Origin: Sulfuritalea sp.
GTDB taxonomy: Bacteria > Pseudomonadota > Gammaproteobacteria > Burkholderiales > Rhodocyclaceae
Assembly (NCBI GenBank): GCA_030680805.1
Contig: JAUXUK010000008.1
Coordinates: forward strand, 1-43,484
Reading direction: 5' to 3'
DNA: 43,484 nucleotides
Shown: positions 32,136-39,706 of the stretch, piece after piece
Numbering within the stretch: position 1 is the first letter of the stretch
Layout of the letters: every line of letters starts with the position of its first letter
The notes under the pieces: generated by a model
The model's database searches: none
What the model saw: the letters and a program-made list of their open reading frames with translations, nothing else
What the model was told of the DNA's origin: nothing
Position numbers and translations under genes: made by a program

Positions 32136-32621
32136 TCAAGCGTCGTCGGCCTTCTTGAAATCGCGCCGCAGGAACATGCCATAGCCTTCCATCTGCATGA
32201 CTTCCTCGTTGTTCTGGTTCAGCATCTCCCAGCGGTTGCGCACGAGGCCGACGTGGGGCTTGCTGTCGAGGGGGCGCGCTTCGAGTACTACGGTACGCAC
32301 ATGCAGGGTGTCGCCGGGGCGCACCGGTTTCAGCCAGCGGATGTTTTCCAGCCCGGGCGAGCCGAGGCTCGCCGTCTCCAGCAGGTAGGCGTCGCACATC
32401 ATGCGCATGGCCAGCGCGCAGGTGTGCCAGCCGCTGGCGCACAGGCCGCCGAAGAGGCTGTTCTTGCCGGCTTCTTCGGAAAGGTGGAAGGGCTGCGGAT
32501 CGAACTGGCGGGCGAATTCGATGATCTCGTCGGCGGTCAGGGTCTTGCCGCCGAATTCGCGAACCTTGCCGACAGGGAAATCCTCCCAATAGTATTTGAA
32601 GGTCTTGGCGGGACTGCTCAT
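32136..32621 (-). CDS. MaoC-like (R)-enoyl-CoA hydratase
   Basis: The 161-residue hot-dog protein has the hydratase-2 signature 'FDPQPFHLSEEAG', with the catalytic Asp and His, and 'LFGGLCASGWHTCALAMRMM'. It hydrates an enoyl-CoA to a 3-hydroxyacyl-CoA, usually with R stereochemistry. 'KPVRPGDTLHVRTVVLEARP' and 'MLNQNNEEVMQMEGYGMF' complete the family pattern. It starts the four-base-spaced ligase pair and lies 33 bases after the ComB-like gene. In steroid degraders MaoC proteins act in side-chain and ring shortening. Confidence 0.88.
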   Translation of the reverse strand: MSSPAKTFKYYWEDFPVGKVREFGGKTLTADEIIEFARQFDPQPFHLSEEAGKNSLFGGLCASGWHTCALAMRMMCDAYLLETASLGSPGLENIRWLKPVRPGDTLHVRTVVLEARPLDSKPHVGLVRNRWEMLNQNNEEVMQMEGYGMFLRRDFKKADDA

Positions 32622-32654
32622 GGGGTGGTTTCCTCGGTCGGGTTCAAACGTCGC

Positions 32655-33374
32655 TCAGGTGGAACGAAGGGCGCCATCCTGCAGCAGCGGCACCACGTCG
32701 TAGCAACTCTCCTGCGCGGCGAAGGCGACTTCTTCGTCGAGCCGGCGCGCCAGCATCATGCGGCCGACGCGGGCGCGGCGCAGCGCGTCGAGGCCGTCGC
32801 AGTGGTCGTGCAGCAACTCGGCCGCCAGCGCCGCATCGGAAAACTCGGCGCTGGTGACACGGCGATGGAACAGGGACACCAGGTAGCCCGCACCGTAGAA
32901 GTCTTCCAGGTTGAAGTTGTCGGCCGAACCCGAGCAGACGATCAGGATGGTGCTGTCGGGATGCTGCGCGACGATGCGATCGACCACGGCGCGGCCGTTG
33001 AGCAGCGCGGCGGCATAGACGTGCGCGGCACCCTTTGACTTGGCCAGGGCGACGGTGCCGTTGGTGGTGCAGTAGATCAGGCGGCGGCCGGCGATGCCTT
33101 CGGCCAGCAGCGCCTTGGGCGTCGGGTGCACGAAGCCGGGCAGGGTATCGGCGTTTAGTTCGCCGGACAGCACGTACGAGCCTACCGGAAACTGCTTTGC
33201 CGCTTCCTGCGCGTCGCGGCCGTCGAGGGTGGGGATGACTTCACTCGCGCCGTGCGCCAGCGCGGTGACGATGGAGGAAGTGGCGAACAGGATGTCGAGC
33301 ACCACCACCACCTTGCCTTCGAGGCGCTGGGCGTCGAGTTCCTCCTTTTTCAGCAGGACATGGATTTTTTGCAT
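32655..33374 (-). CDS. ComB-like 2-phosphosulfolactate phosphatase family
   Basis: The 239-residue protein matches the ComB family: 'VVVVLDILFATSSIVTALAHGASEVIPTLDGRDAQ' (catalytic Asp region), 'VLSGELNADTLPGFVHPTPKAL', 'RRLIYCTTNGTVALAKSKGAAHVYAAALLNGRAVVDRI' and 'ILIVCSGSADNFNLEDFYGAGYLV'. ComB hydrolyses 2-phosphosulfolactate in coenzyme M synthesis in archaea. No other coenzyme M gene is in view, and this organism type is not known to need it, so a different phosphatase role is likely. It is 2 bases after a PaaI-like thioesterase and 33 before MaoC, so it is truly embedded in the acyl-CoA operon. Confidence 0.82.
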   Translation of the reverse strand: MQKIHVLLKKEELDAQRLEGKVVVVLDILFATSSIVTALAHGASEVIPTLDGRDAQEAAKQFPVGSYVLSGELNADTLPGFVHPTPKALLAEGIAGRRLIYCTTNGTVALAKSKGAAHVYAAALLNGRAVVDRIVAQHPDSTILIVCSGSADNFNLEDFYGAGYLVSLFHRRVTSAEFSDAALAAELLHDHCDGLDALRRARVGRMMLARRLDEEVAFAAQESCYDVVPLLQDGALRST

Positions 33375-33376
33375 GC

Positions 33377-33838
33377 TCAGCCTTCGAGCCTGCTGCGATC
33401 GACGTTGCGCACCGTGACCTGTGCGGTGGCGCACAGCGTCTCCCTGCCGTCTCTGACCGCAAACACATCGGCGGTACCGACGCCGACCGAGTAGCCGGCG
33501 CTGATGACGCGGCCGCGTGCCACCAGTTGCTCGCCGACGGCGGGGGCAAGAAACTTGACGTTCTGGTCCAGCGTCAGGCCGATGCGGTCGGTGGCCAGCA
33601 GGGTGGATAGCGCCGAGGTGGCGGCGAAGTAGGCGACGGCGGACACGGCCGTGCCCTGGAAGTGGCCGGGGCGATAGCTGAGTTCGTCGCGGTAGGGCAG
33701 CACCGCTTCGAGATGGCCGGGACGGATGTCGGTGAACTCGACGCCGAAAAAGCGTGCGATCGGCATGCCCAGCGTACCGCGGCGGATGGTTGCAGCGAAA
33801 TCGGGATCGGCGGGGATGAGGGGGTCTCTGGCGGACAT
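33377..33838 (-). CDS. PaaI-like hot-dog thioesterase A
   Basis: The 153-residue hot-dog protein has 'MPIARFFGVEFTDIRPGHLEAVLPYRDE', 'ALSTLLATDRIGLTLDQNVKFLAPAVGEQLVARGRVI' and 'VGVGTADVFAVRDG', as in the PaaI/DUF4442-like branch. The usual HGG motif is replaced by HFQGT, so the active site may differ. ATG 33,838 is used; the longer open frame upstream (to 33,889) has no ribosome binding site. It lies in a cluster with a second hot-dog protein, ComB-like phosphatase and MaoC, possibly removing CoA from products. Confidence 0.78.
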   Translation of the reverse strand: MSARDPLIPADPDFAATIRRGTLGMPIARFFGVEFTDIRPGHLEAVLPYRDELSYRPGHFQGTAVSAVAYFAATSALSTLLATDRIGLTLDQNVKFLAPAVGEQLVARGRVISAGYSVGVGTADVFAVRDGRETLCATAQVTVRNVDRSRLEG

Positions 33839-33889
33839 TGGACTTATTCGATTGGGGTTAGGGGGCGGAACGGCAGCGCATGCGGCCAC

Positions 33890-34342
33890 TTAGCCGTCCG
33901 GCTGCTCTTTGGGAACCACCGGCTTCATCAGCGCAAAGACGCCGCTGCCGGTCATGATGGTGCGGTCATGGGTGCGCAGCGTACAACTGGCATAGGCGAG
34001 GCGGCCGCCCATGCGGTCGATGACGACATGGGCCTCGACCCAGTCGCCGGGTTCGGCACTGGTGATGAAGTTGGTGGTAAGGCTCACTGTGACGATGGGC
34101 TGCGCCGGTTCGCGCGAACTGGAGACGACGATGCCCAGCGCCGTGTCGACCATGGTGACGAGGAAGCCGCCGTGGGCGATGTGGCGGATGTTGGTGTGGC
34201 GGTCCTCGACGCGGATCGCGAGAATCAGTTGACCTTTTTCGCCTTTGGATTCGTCGATGCAGTAGTACCAGGGGCCGAGGCTGCTCAGAAACCCGCCGCC
34301 GCGCTTGAGCAGCTTGAAGCCTTCCGGGATGTCCGCGCTCAT
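33890..34342 (-). CDS. PaaI-like hot-dog thioesterase B
   Basis: The 150-residue hot-dog protein has the conserved 'NIRHIAHGGFLVTMVDTALGIVV' segment with HGG and the catalytic Asp, and 'VSLTTNFITSAEPGDWVEAHVVI'. It is probably an acyl-CoA thioesterase of the PaaI type with aromatic or medium-chain substrates. Its ATG (34,342) overlaps the stop of the crotonase gene by four bases, so it is co-translated with it. A gap of 51 bases separates it from thioesterase A. Confidence 0.82.
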   Translation of the reverse strand: MSADIPEGFKLLKRGGGFLSSLGPWYYCIDESKGEKGQLILAIRVEDRHTNIRHIAHGGFLVTMVDTALGIVVSSSREPAQPIVTVSLTTNFITSAEPGDWVEAHVVIDRMGGRLAYASCTLRTHDRTIMTGSGVFALMKPVVPKEQPDG

Positions 34343-35121
34343 GACTTGGCTCCGTGTATTTTCGCGGGATCGGGGGCGCGTTTTTCGAGGAAGGCGCTGA
34401 AGATTTCCTTGGCGGCGGGCGCGGCCACCAGGTCGGAAAAGAAAATCACTTCCTCGTCCATGGCTTCTATGGCGCTGCGCTCCGCCGGGCGCTTCATCAG
34501 GGCCTTGGTGACCGCAAGCGAAGACGCCGGCAGATTGGCAAGCTTCCTCGCCGCGGCCAGTGCCGTATCCATCAACTGGTCGGCAGCCACCACGCGGTTG
34601 ACGAAGCCGGCGGAGCAGCCCATCGCGGCGTCGAAGGGCTCGCCCAGCAGCAGCAGTTCGGCGGCCCGCTGGTGGCCGGCGACGCGCGGCAGCAGGAGGC
34701 TGGATCCGGCCTCGGGGCAGAGCGCGAGATTGACGAAGGGCAGCTGGAATTTGGTGTTGTCGGCCGCATACACAAGGTCGCAGTGCAGCAGCAGGGTCGT
34801 GCCGATGCCCACGGCATTGCCGGCGACAGCGGCCACCAGCGGCTTCTCGAAGGCGGACAGCAGGTGCAGGAAGGGAATCGCCGCACTCGGGTCGCCGACC
34901 TTGCGATGCAGGAAATCGCCCAGGTCGTTGCCCGCGGTGAACAAGTCGTCCTGACCGCGAATCAGCACCACGCGGACGTGATGCTGCTCGCGTGCATGAC
35001 ACAGCGCTGCGCTCATGGCGCGGTACATGTCGCCGGTGATGGCGTTCTTCTTCTCGCGGCGGCTGATCTCGATGGTGAAGATGCCGTCGCTGTCGGTGAC
35101 GAGGATGTTGGGATGGGTCAT
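34339..35121 (-). CDS. Enoyl-CoA hydratase/isomerase
   Basis: The 260-residue crotonase has 'VVLIRGQDDLFTAGNDLGDFL' (oxyanion hole), 'VAGNAVGIGTTLLLHCDLVYAA' and 'FQLPFVNLALCPEAGSSLLLP'. The position of one Glu in 'LCPEAGSS' fits a hydratase or isomerase with a single catalytic acid, as in ECI-like enzymes. It hydrates or isomerises an enoyl-CoA. It overlaps thioesterase B by ATGA. A repeat separates it from the large dehydrogenase gene. Confidence 0.83.
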   Translation of the reverse strand: MTHPNILVTDSDGIFTIEISRREKKNAITGDMYRAMSAALCHAREQHHVRVVLIRGQDDLFTAGNDLGDFLHRKVGDPSAAIPFLHLLSAFEKPLVAAVAGNAVGIGTTLLLHCDLVYAADNTKFQLPFVNLALCPEAGSSLLLPRVAGHQRAAELLLLGEPFDAAMGCSAGFVNRVVAADQLMDTALAAARKLANLPASSLAVTKALMKRPAERSAIEAMDEEVIFFSDLVAAPAAKEIFSAFLEKRAPDPAKIHGAKS

Positions 35122-35139
35122 GGATTCGGGGGTGAGTAT

Positions 35140-35209
35140 GTCATCCCCGCGAAGGCGGGGAACCAGTAGAGCTTGAAAGCCTGGATTCCCGCATGCGCGG
35201 GAATGACGA
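35140..35209. repeat. Dispersed palindromic repeat, copy 5
   Basis: GTCATCCCCGCGAAGGCGGG begins the unit and CCTGGATTCCCGCATGCGCG followed by GGAATGACG ends it. It lies between the crotonase (35,121) and the dehydrogenase stop (35,233). Confidence 0.8.
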
Positions 35210-35232
35210 TAGTGGATGGGTCGTGCATTTCC

Positions 35233-37026
35233 TTAGAAAGACTCAGGGGGCATGGTCAGCGTGGTGTCGTCGAGGCTGCGCAGCAGTTCGTGCCACTGTC
35301 GCGTCTTGGGCAGCTCCCAGCGATAGAACCAGCGGCAGGCGGCGAGTTTGCCACGATAGAAGTCGGCGTCGGTAGCTGCACCCGTTTGCAGTCCGCGCTG
35401 CGCTGCCAGTGTCTGGCGCAGCCATATCCAGGCCAGTACCGTATGGCCGAAGGCTTCGAGGAAGAGCACGGCATTGGCCAGCGCCAGCGTCGGGTTGCTC
35501 GCCAGCACCGGGGCGAGCGTCTGCAGAGTGGTCGCCACCTCGCCGAGCGCGCTGCCGAGTTCGGCGGCGTAGCCCGCAAGGGCCGGGTCTGCTTTCGCTT
35601 CGGCAATCGTCTTCTGCACTTCGACGGCGAACAGTTTCATCGCCGCGCCTTCGTTCATCACCGCCTTGCGCCCGAGCAGGTCCAGCGCCTGGATGCCGTG
35701 CGTGCCTTCGTGGATCGGATTGAGGCGGTTGTCGCGGTAGAACTGTTCGACCGGATATTCGCGGGTGTAGCCATAGCCGCCGTGGATTTGTATGGCGAGG
35801 CTGTTGGCTTCGAGGCACCACTGCGAAGGCCAGGACTTGGCGATCGGTGTCAGCAGGTCGAGCAGCAAACCGGCTTCTGCGGCAGCCTCCGCTTCGCCAA
35901 CCCGCGTTTCATCGACCAACCGTGCGCAATACAGGCACAGCGCATAGCCGCCTTCGACATAGGCCTTCTGCGCCAGCAACATGCGGCGCACGTCGGCATG
36001 CTCGATGATCGGCACCTGCGGTTCGGCCGGGTTCTTGTTGGTCGGCGCGCGGCCTTGCGGGCGTTCCTTCGCATAGTCGAGCGAGGCCAGGTAGCCGCGA
36101 TAGCCGAGCATCACGGCGCCCATGCCGACGCCGATGCGCGCCTCGTTCATCATGTGGAACATGTAGGAGAGGCCCTTGTGCGCCTCGCCCACCAGTTCGC
36201 CGATGCATTGCCCGTTTTCGCCGAAGGCCAGCATGGTCGAGGTGGTGCCGCGATAGCCCATCTTGTGGATCAGGCCGGTCAGCGTCACGTCGTTGCGCTG
36301 GCCCAGCGTGCCGTCGTCATTGACGCGGAACTTGGGCACGATGAACAGCGAGATGCCCTTGACCCCGGGCGGGCCGCCGGGGATTTTCGCCAGCACCAGG
36401 TGAATGATGTTTTCCGACAGGTCGTGGTCGCCGGCGGAAATGAAAATCTTGTTGCCGGAGAGCGAATAGCTGCCGTCGGGGTTCGGTGTGGCGCTGGTGG
36501 TGATGTCGGACAGGCTCGACCCGGCTTGCGGCTCGGTCAGTGCCATGGTGCCGAAGAAACGGCCGGCGAGCAGCGGTTCGAGATACTTCCTGTGCTGTGC
36601 CTCGTTGCCGAAGCGATGGATGACGTTGGCGTTGCCGATGGTGAGGAAGGGATAGGCCGCAGTGCCGACGTTGGCGCTCTTGAACAGCGAGAAACTGGCC
36701 TGCGTCATGACCACCGGCAACTGCATGCCGCCGCGCTCGAAGTCGTGGGCGGCCGCTATAAAACCGGCGTCGCAGAAAGCCTTCAGCGCTTCCCTGACTT
36801 CGGGGATCATGCTCACACTGCTGCCGTCGAAGGTCGGCTCGTGTTCGTCGGCCTTGCGGTTGTGCGGCGCGAATTTCTCGGTCGCCATCGCTTCCGCCGT
36901 GTCGAGCACGGCGAGGAAGGTTTCCTTGCTGTGCTCGGCGTAGCGCGGACGCGAGGTCAGCGACTCGGTATCGAGGACTTCAAACAGCTGAAATTCGAGG
37001 TCGCGGCGATTGATAATTCCAGCCAT
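35233..37026 (-). CDS. Long acyl-CoA dehydrogenase (FadE5/DmdC-like)
   Basis: The 597-residue flavoprotein has an N-terminal extension ('MAGIINRRDLEFQLFEVLD'), 'MALTEPQAGSSLSDITTSATP' (FAD loop), 'GISLFIVPKF', 'YRGTTSTMLAF', and the catalytic Glu in 'NPIHEGTHGIQALDLLGRK', followed by a C-terminal domain of about 130 residues typical of the larger homologues. Related enzymes act on methylthio-acyl or long-chain acyl-CoA. It starts 2 bases after the small-subunit gene of pair 2, so it is the third gene of that operon. It makes a third dehydrogenation type available in the pathway. Confidence 0.86.
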   Translation of the reverse strand: MAGIINRRDLEFQLFEVLDTESLTSRPRYAEHSKETFLAVLDTAEAMATEKFAPHNRKADEHEPTFDGSSVSMIPEVREALKAFCDAGFIAAAHDFERGGMQLPVVMTQASFSLFKSANVGTAAYPFLTIGNANVIHRFGNEAQHRKYLEPLLAGRFFGTMALTEPQAGSSLSDITTSATPNPDGSYSLSGNKIFISAGDHDLSENIIHLVLAKIPGGPPGVKGISLFIVPKFRVNDDGTLGQRNDVTLTGLIHKMGYRGTTSTMLAFGENGQCIGELVGEAHKGLSYMFHMMNEARIGVGMGAVMLGYRGYLASLDYAKERPQGRAPTNKNPAEPQVPIIEHADVRRMLLAQKAYVEGGYALCLYCARLVDETRVGEAEAAAEAGLLLDLLTPIAKSWPSQWCLEANSLAIQIHGGYGYTREYPVEQFYRDNRLNPIHEGTHGIQALDLLGRKAVMNEGAAMKLFAVEVQKTIAEAKADPALAGYAAELGSALGEVATTLQTLAPVLASNPTLALANAVLFLEAFGHTVLAWIWLRQTLAAQRGLQTGAATDADFYRGKLAACRWFYRWELPKTRQWHELLRSLDDTTLTMPPESF

Positions 37027-37028
37027 TT

Positions 37029-38153
37029 TCAGGCTGCCAACAGGGTGTCGCTGAACTTGCCCAGATGATAGTCCGCATCGCCAAACGTCAAACCGATCAT
37101 GGTCAGGCGCTTGAAGTAATGGCTGACGTTGAGTTCATCGACCACACCCATGCCACCGTGCAACTGCACCGCCTGCTGGCCGACCAGGCGTGCCGATTGC
37201 GACACGTAGGCCTTGGCGGCGGCTACCGCACGGCTGCGTTCGGCGGCATCGCTCGAGTCGGCGCGCACCGCTGCGAGCGTGGCCATGGAGCGGGCTTGTT
37301 CGGTGGCGATCACCATGTCGGCCATGCGGTGCTGCAGCGCCTGGAAATTGCCGATCGGCACACCGAACTGCTTGCGCGTCTTCAGGTACTCCAGGGTGAC
37401 TTCATTCAGCGCTGACATGATGCCGACGGCTTCGGCGCACAGCGCAGCATTGGCGTAGTCGAGCGCACGCTCGATCACCGGCAGCGCGTTGCCGGCCGGG
37501 CCGATCAATGCGTCGGCGCCGACCGCGACCCTGGCCAGTTTGATGTCGGCGGCGCGGGCGCCGTCCTGCGTCGGATAGGCGCGCATGCTTACGCCGGCCG
37601 CCTTGGCGTCCACAAGGAACAGCGACACGCCCTTGCCATCTCGTGCGGAGACGATCAGCGTGTCGGCCGACGGCGCACCCAGCACCACGGCCTTGGCGCC
37701 ATCGAGCTGCCAGCCGCTGCCGGTGGACGTGGCGGTGGTGGCGACGCGATCGAGTTCGTAGCGGCCGCCGGCTTCATGGTGGGCCAGCGCCAGCATCAGC
37801 TCGCCGCCGGCGATGGCCGGCAGCAGCGCTTCCTTTTGCGCTGTGCTGCCGGCATCGCGGATCAGGCCGCCGCAGAGCACGACGGTCGATACATAAGGCT
37901 CCAGCGCGAGGCCGCGGCCGAGCATTTCCATCACCAGCATGGTGTCGACCGCCGTGCCATTCAGCCCGCCGAAATCCTCATGAAAGGGCAGGGCGAGGAT
38001 GCCGAAATCGGCAAAGGTTTTCCATGCTTCGCGATCGAAACCGTCGGCCGATTTCGCCAGCGCGCGGCGGTGCTCGAAGGCGTAGTCGCGGGCGTAAAAA
38101 CGACGCAGGGTGTCCTGCAGCGCGAGTTGCTCTTCGGTGTAGTTGAAGTTCAT
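37029..38153 (-). CDS. Acyl-CoA dehydrogenase small subunit (PimD-like), copy 2
   Basis: The 374-residue flavoprotein has 'MNFNYTEEQLALQDTLRRFYARDY', 'AVDTMLVMEMLGRGLALEPYVSTVVLCGGLIRDAG', 'VGIMSALNEVTLEYLKTRKQ' and 'AVQLHGGMGVVDELNVSHYF'. It aligns along its length with the copy at 18,765-19,886 except for the short inserted segment there. It pairs with the large subunit encoded 2 bases upstream; the FGGS replacement in the large subunit suggests the two chains share the active site. The ATG is 38,153. Confidence 0.87.
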   Translation of the reverse strand: MNFNYTEEQLALQDTLRRFYARDYAFEHRRALAKSADGFDREAWKTFADFGILALPFHEDFGGLNGTAVDTMLVMEMLGRGLALEPYVSTVVLCGGLIRDAGSTAQKEALLPAIAGGELMLALAHHEAGGRYELDRVATTATSTGSGWQLDGAKAVVLGAPSADTLIVSARDGKGVSLFLVDAKAAGVSMRAYPTQDGARAADIKLARVAVGADALIGPAGNALPVIERALDYANAALCAEAVGIMSALNEVTLEYLKTRKQFGVPIGNFQALQHRMADMVIATEQARSMATLAAVRADSSDAAERSRAVAAAKAYVSQSARLVGQQAVQLHGGMGVVDELNVSHYFKRLTMIGLTFGDADYHLGKFSDTLLAA

Positions 38154-38155
38154 GG

Positions 38156-39364
38156 TCAGAGTCCCAGGATCATCTGCGAGATGATGTTCTTTTGGATTTC
38201 GTTGGAACCGCCGTAGATGCTCGTCTTGCGGTAGTTGAAATAGTGGCCGGTGAGCGCTGCGGCATGGTCGGCATAGGCCTCCATCAGCGGATCGCCCGGC
38301 CAGCCGGCGTCGAGTGCCTCGTGCATGTGGGGCAGGGCGTAGTGACCCAGGGCCTGCATTTTCAGTTCGGCCAGCATCTGCTGGATTTCGGAACCCTTGA
38401 CCTTGAGGATCGAGGCCTCCGGTCCCGGCGCGCGCTTTTCCTCCCCTTCGGCCGAGATTACGCGCAGGTTGGTGATCTCCAGCGCCATGATTTCGAGTTC
38501 GACCTGCGCGATGCGATCGCGAAAGCGCTGATCCTCGATCAGCGGGCGGCCGTTGGCAGTCTCCTTGCGCGCAATGTCCTTCAGCTTCTTCAGTTCGCGC
38601 TTGGAGCGGCCGACGCCGGCAATGCCGGTGCGCTCGTGGCCGAGCAGGAACTTGGCATAGGTCCAGCCCTTGTTTTCTTCGCCAACCAGGTTCTCGACCG
38701 GAACCTTGACGTCCTCGAACCAGACCTCGTTGATCTCGTGTTCGCCGTCCAGCATGATGATCGGGCGCACTTCGATGCCCGGCGTCTTCATGTCGATCAG
38801 CAAGAAGGAAATGCCCGCCTGCTGGCGGCCTTCGGTGCTGGTGCGCACCAGGCAGAAAATCCAGTCGGCATGCTGGCCGAGCGTGGTCCAGGTTTTCTGG
38901 CCGTTCACCACGTAATGGTCGCCTTCCCTGACAGCACGCATCTTGAGCGAGGCGAGATCGGAGCCGGAACCCGGTTCGGAATAGCCCTGGCACCACCAGT
39001 CGGTGCCGTCGATGATGCGCGGCAGAAAGCGCTGCTTCTGCGCCGGATTGCCGAAGGCCATGATCACCGGCGCCACCATCACGAGACCGAAGGGCAGTTG
39101 CATCGGCGCGCCGGCGTCGGCGCATTCTTCGTCGAAAATGTTCTTCTGCACGGCGTTCCAGCCGGCGCCGCCGAAGGCCTTGGGCCAGGCGATGGCGCCC
39201 CATCCCTGCTCATGCAGGATTTTCTGCCAGCGAACGAAGTCCTTCTTCTCCATGCGCTTGCCGCCCAGCACCTTGCTGCTGAGTTCGGCGGGTAGTTTGG
39301 CGCGCAGGAAGCTGCGCACCTCTTGCCGGAAAGCCTGCTCTTCGGCAGTGAAATTGAGATCCAT
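38156..39364 (-). CDS. Acyl-CoA dehydrogenase large subunit (PimC-like), copy 2
   Basis: The 402-residue flavoprotein starts 'MDLNFTAEEQAFRQEVRSFL'. It shares 'WWCQGYSEPGSGSDLASLKMRA', 'VVNGQKTWTTLGQHADWIFCLVRT', 'ENKGWTYAKFLLGHERTGIAG' and 'IYGGSNEIQKNIISQMILGL' with the paralogue at 20,060-21,214. ATG 39,364 has AAAGGACAGG as ribosome binding site and was chosen over more upstream in-frame starts. It is the first gene of an operon with the small subunit and the long dehydrogenase, and lies behind the shared GAAC-N3-GTTC operator. Confidence 0.88.
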   Translation of the reverse strand: MDLNFTAEEQAFRQEVRSFLRAKLPAELSSKVLGGKRMEKKDFVRWQKILHEQGWGAIAWPKAFGGAGWNAVQKNIFDEECADAGAPMQLPFGLVMVAPVIMAFGNPAQKQRFLPRIIDGTDWWCQGYSEPGSGSDLASLKMRAVREGDHYVVNGQKTWTTLGQHADWIFCLVRTSTEGRQQAGISFLLIDMKTPGIEVRPIIMLDGEHEINEVWFEDVKVPVENLVGEENKGWTYAKFLLGHERTGIAGVGRSKRELKKLKDIARKETANGRPLIEDQRFRDRIAQVELEIMALEITNLRVISAEGEEKRAPGPEASILKVKGSEIQQMLAELKMQALGHYALPHMHEALDAGWPGDPLMEAYADHAAALTGHYFNYRKTSIYGGSNEIQKNIISQMILGL

Positions 39365-39407
39365 GGGTAGCCTGTCCTTTGGTGTGTGCGGTAGTGCGGT
39401 GCAAGAA

Positions 39408-39438
39408 CTGCAGAGTGGAACATAGTTCTGCAAGAATG
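39408..39438 (-). promoter_or_regulatory. Putative operator, dehydrogenase copy 2
   Basis: The block CTGCA-N-AG-T-GGAACATAGTTCT...AATG contains GAAC-ATA-GTTC (39,418-39,428) and matches 24 of 31 bases of the block at 21,286-21,316. Its nearer edge is about 44 bases upstream of ATG 39,364. It is the strongest hint of common regulation of the two dehydrogenase operons. Confidence 0.6.
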
Positions 39439-39483
39439 TTACGCGAGTTCATCTTGGGTGACAAGGTCGGGAACTCCCATTGC

Positions 39484-39512
39484 TTGATTCTTTTTTCGCC
39501 TTCTCCCATAAT
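39484..39512 (+). promoter_or_regulatory. Promoter of tRNA-His
   Basis: TTGATT (39,484-39,489) and CATAAT (39,507-39,512) with exact 17-base spacing precede the tRNA by about 50 bases. The discriminator (TCGCCCCC) is GC-rich, as in stringently controlled stable-RNA promoters. Confidence 0.7.
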
Positions 39513-39560
39513 TCGCCCCCTGCCCACCGGGGATTTCTCGGCAGGGCGCGCAGTTTCGGT

Positions 39561-39637
39561 GGTGGCCGTAGCTCAGTTGGTAGAGTCCCGGATTGTGATT
39601 CCGGTTGTCGTGGGTTCGAGCCCCATCGGTCACCCCA
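39561..39637 (+). tRNA. tRNA-His (anticodon GTG)
   Basis: The gene folds as a complete tRNA: acceptor GTGGCCG/CGGTCAC, D-arm GCTC..GAG, anticodon stem CCGGA/TCCGG with GTG at 39,595-39,597, T-arm GTGGG..TTCGAGC..CCCAT and encoded CCA at 39,635-39,637. The extra G at 39,561 opposite C73 is the G-1 hallmark of tRNA-His. It is followed by a terminator and forms a single-gene transcript. Confidence 0.97.
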
Positions 39638-39646
39638 CCCGAATAT

Positions 39647-39678
39647 GAAACGGAGCCCGCGGGCTCCGTTTCTTTTTT
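39647..39678 (+). terminator. Rho-independent terminator of tRNA-His
   Basis: GAAACGGAGCCC (39,647-39,658) is perfectly complementary to GGGCTCCGTTTC (39,661-39,672), with a two-base apex, followed by TTTTTT (39,673-39,678). It is a strong intrinsic terminator; the stem may also act on the converging EAL gene. Confidence 0.9.
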
Positions 39679-39706
39679 GGCAGTTCGGCCCTGCTGGCTC
39701 GTGTCG

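Noticed and set aside
35173..37068. Plus-strand open frame (631 codons) across the long dehydrogenase
   Set aside because: Antisense to a strong acyl-CoA dehydrogenase frame; no domain could be recognised.
39561..39637. tRNA-His as an attachment site of an island
   Set aside because: No integrase or duplicated tRNA 3' end is nearby; the gene is an ordinary transcript with its own terminator.
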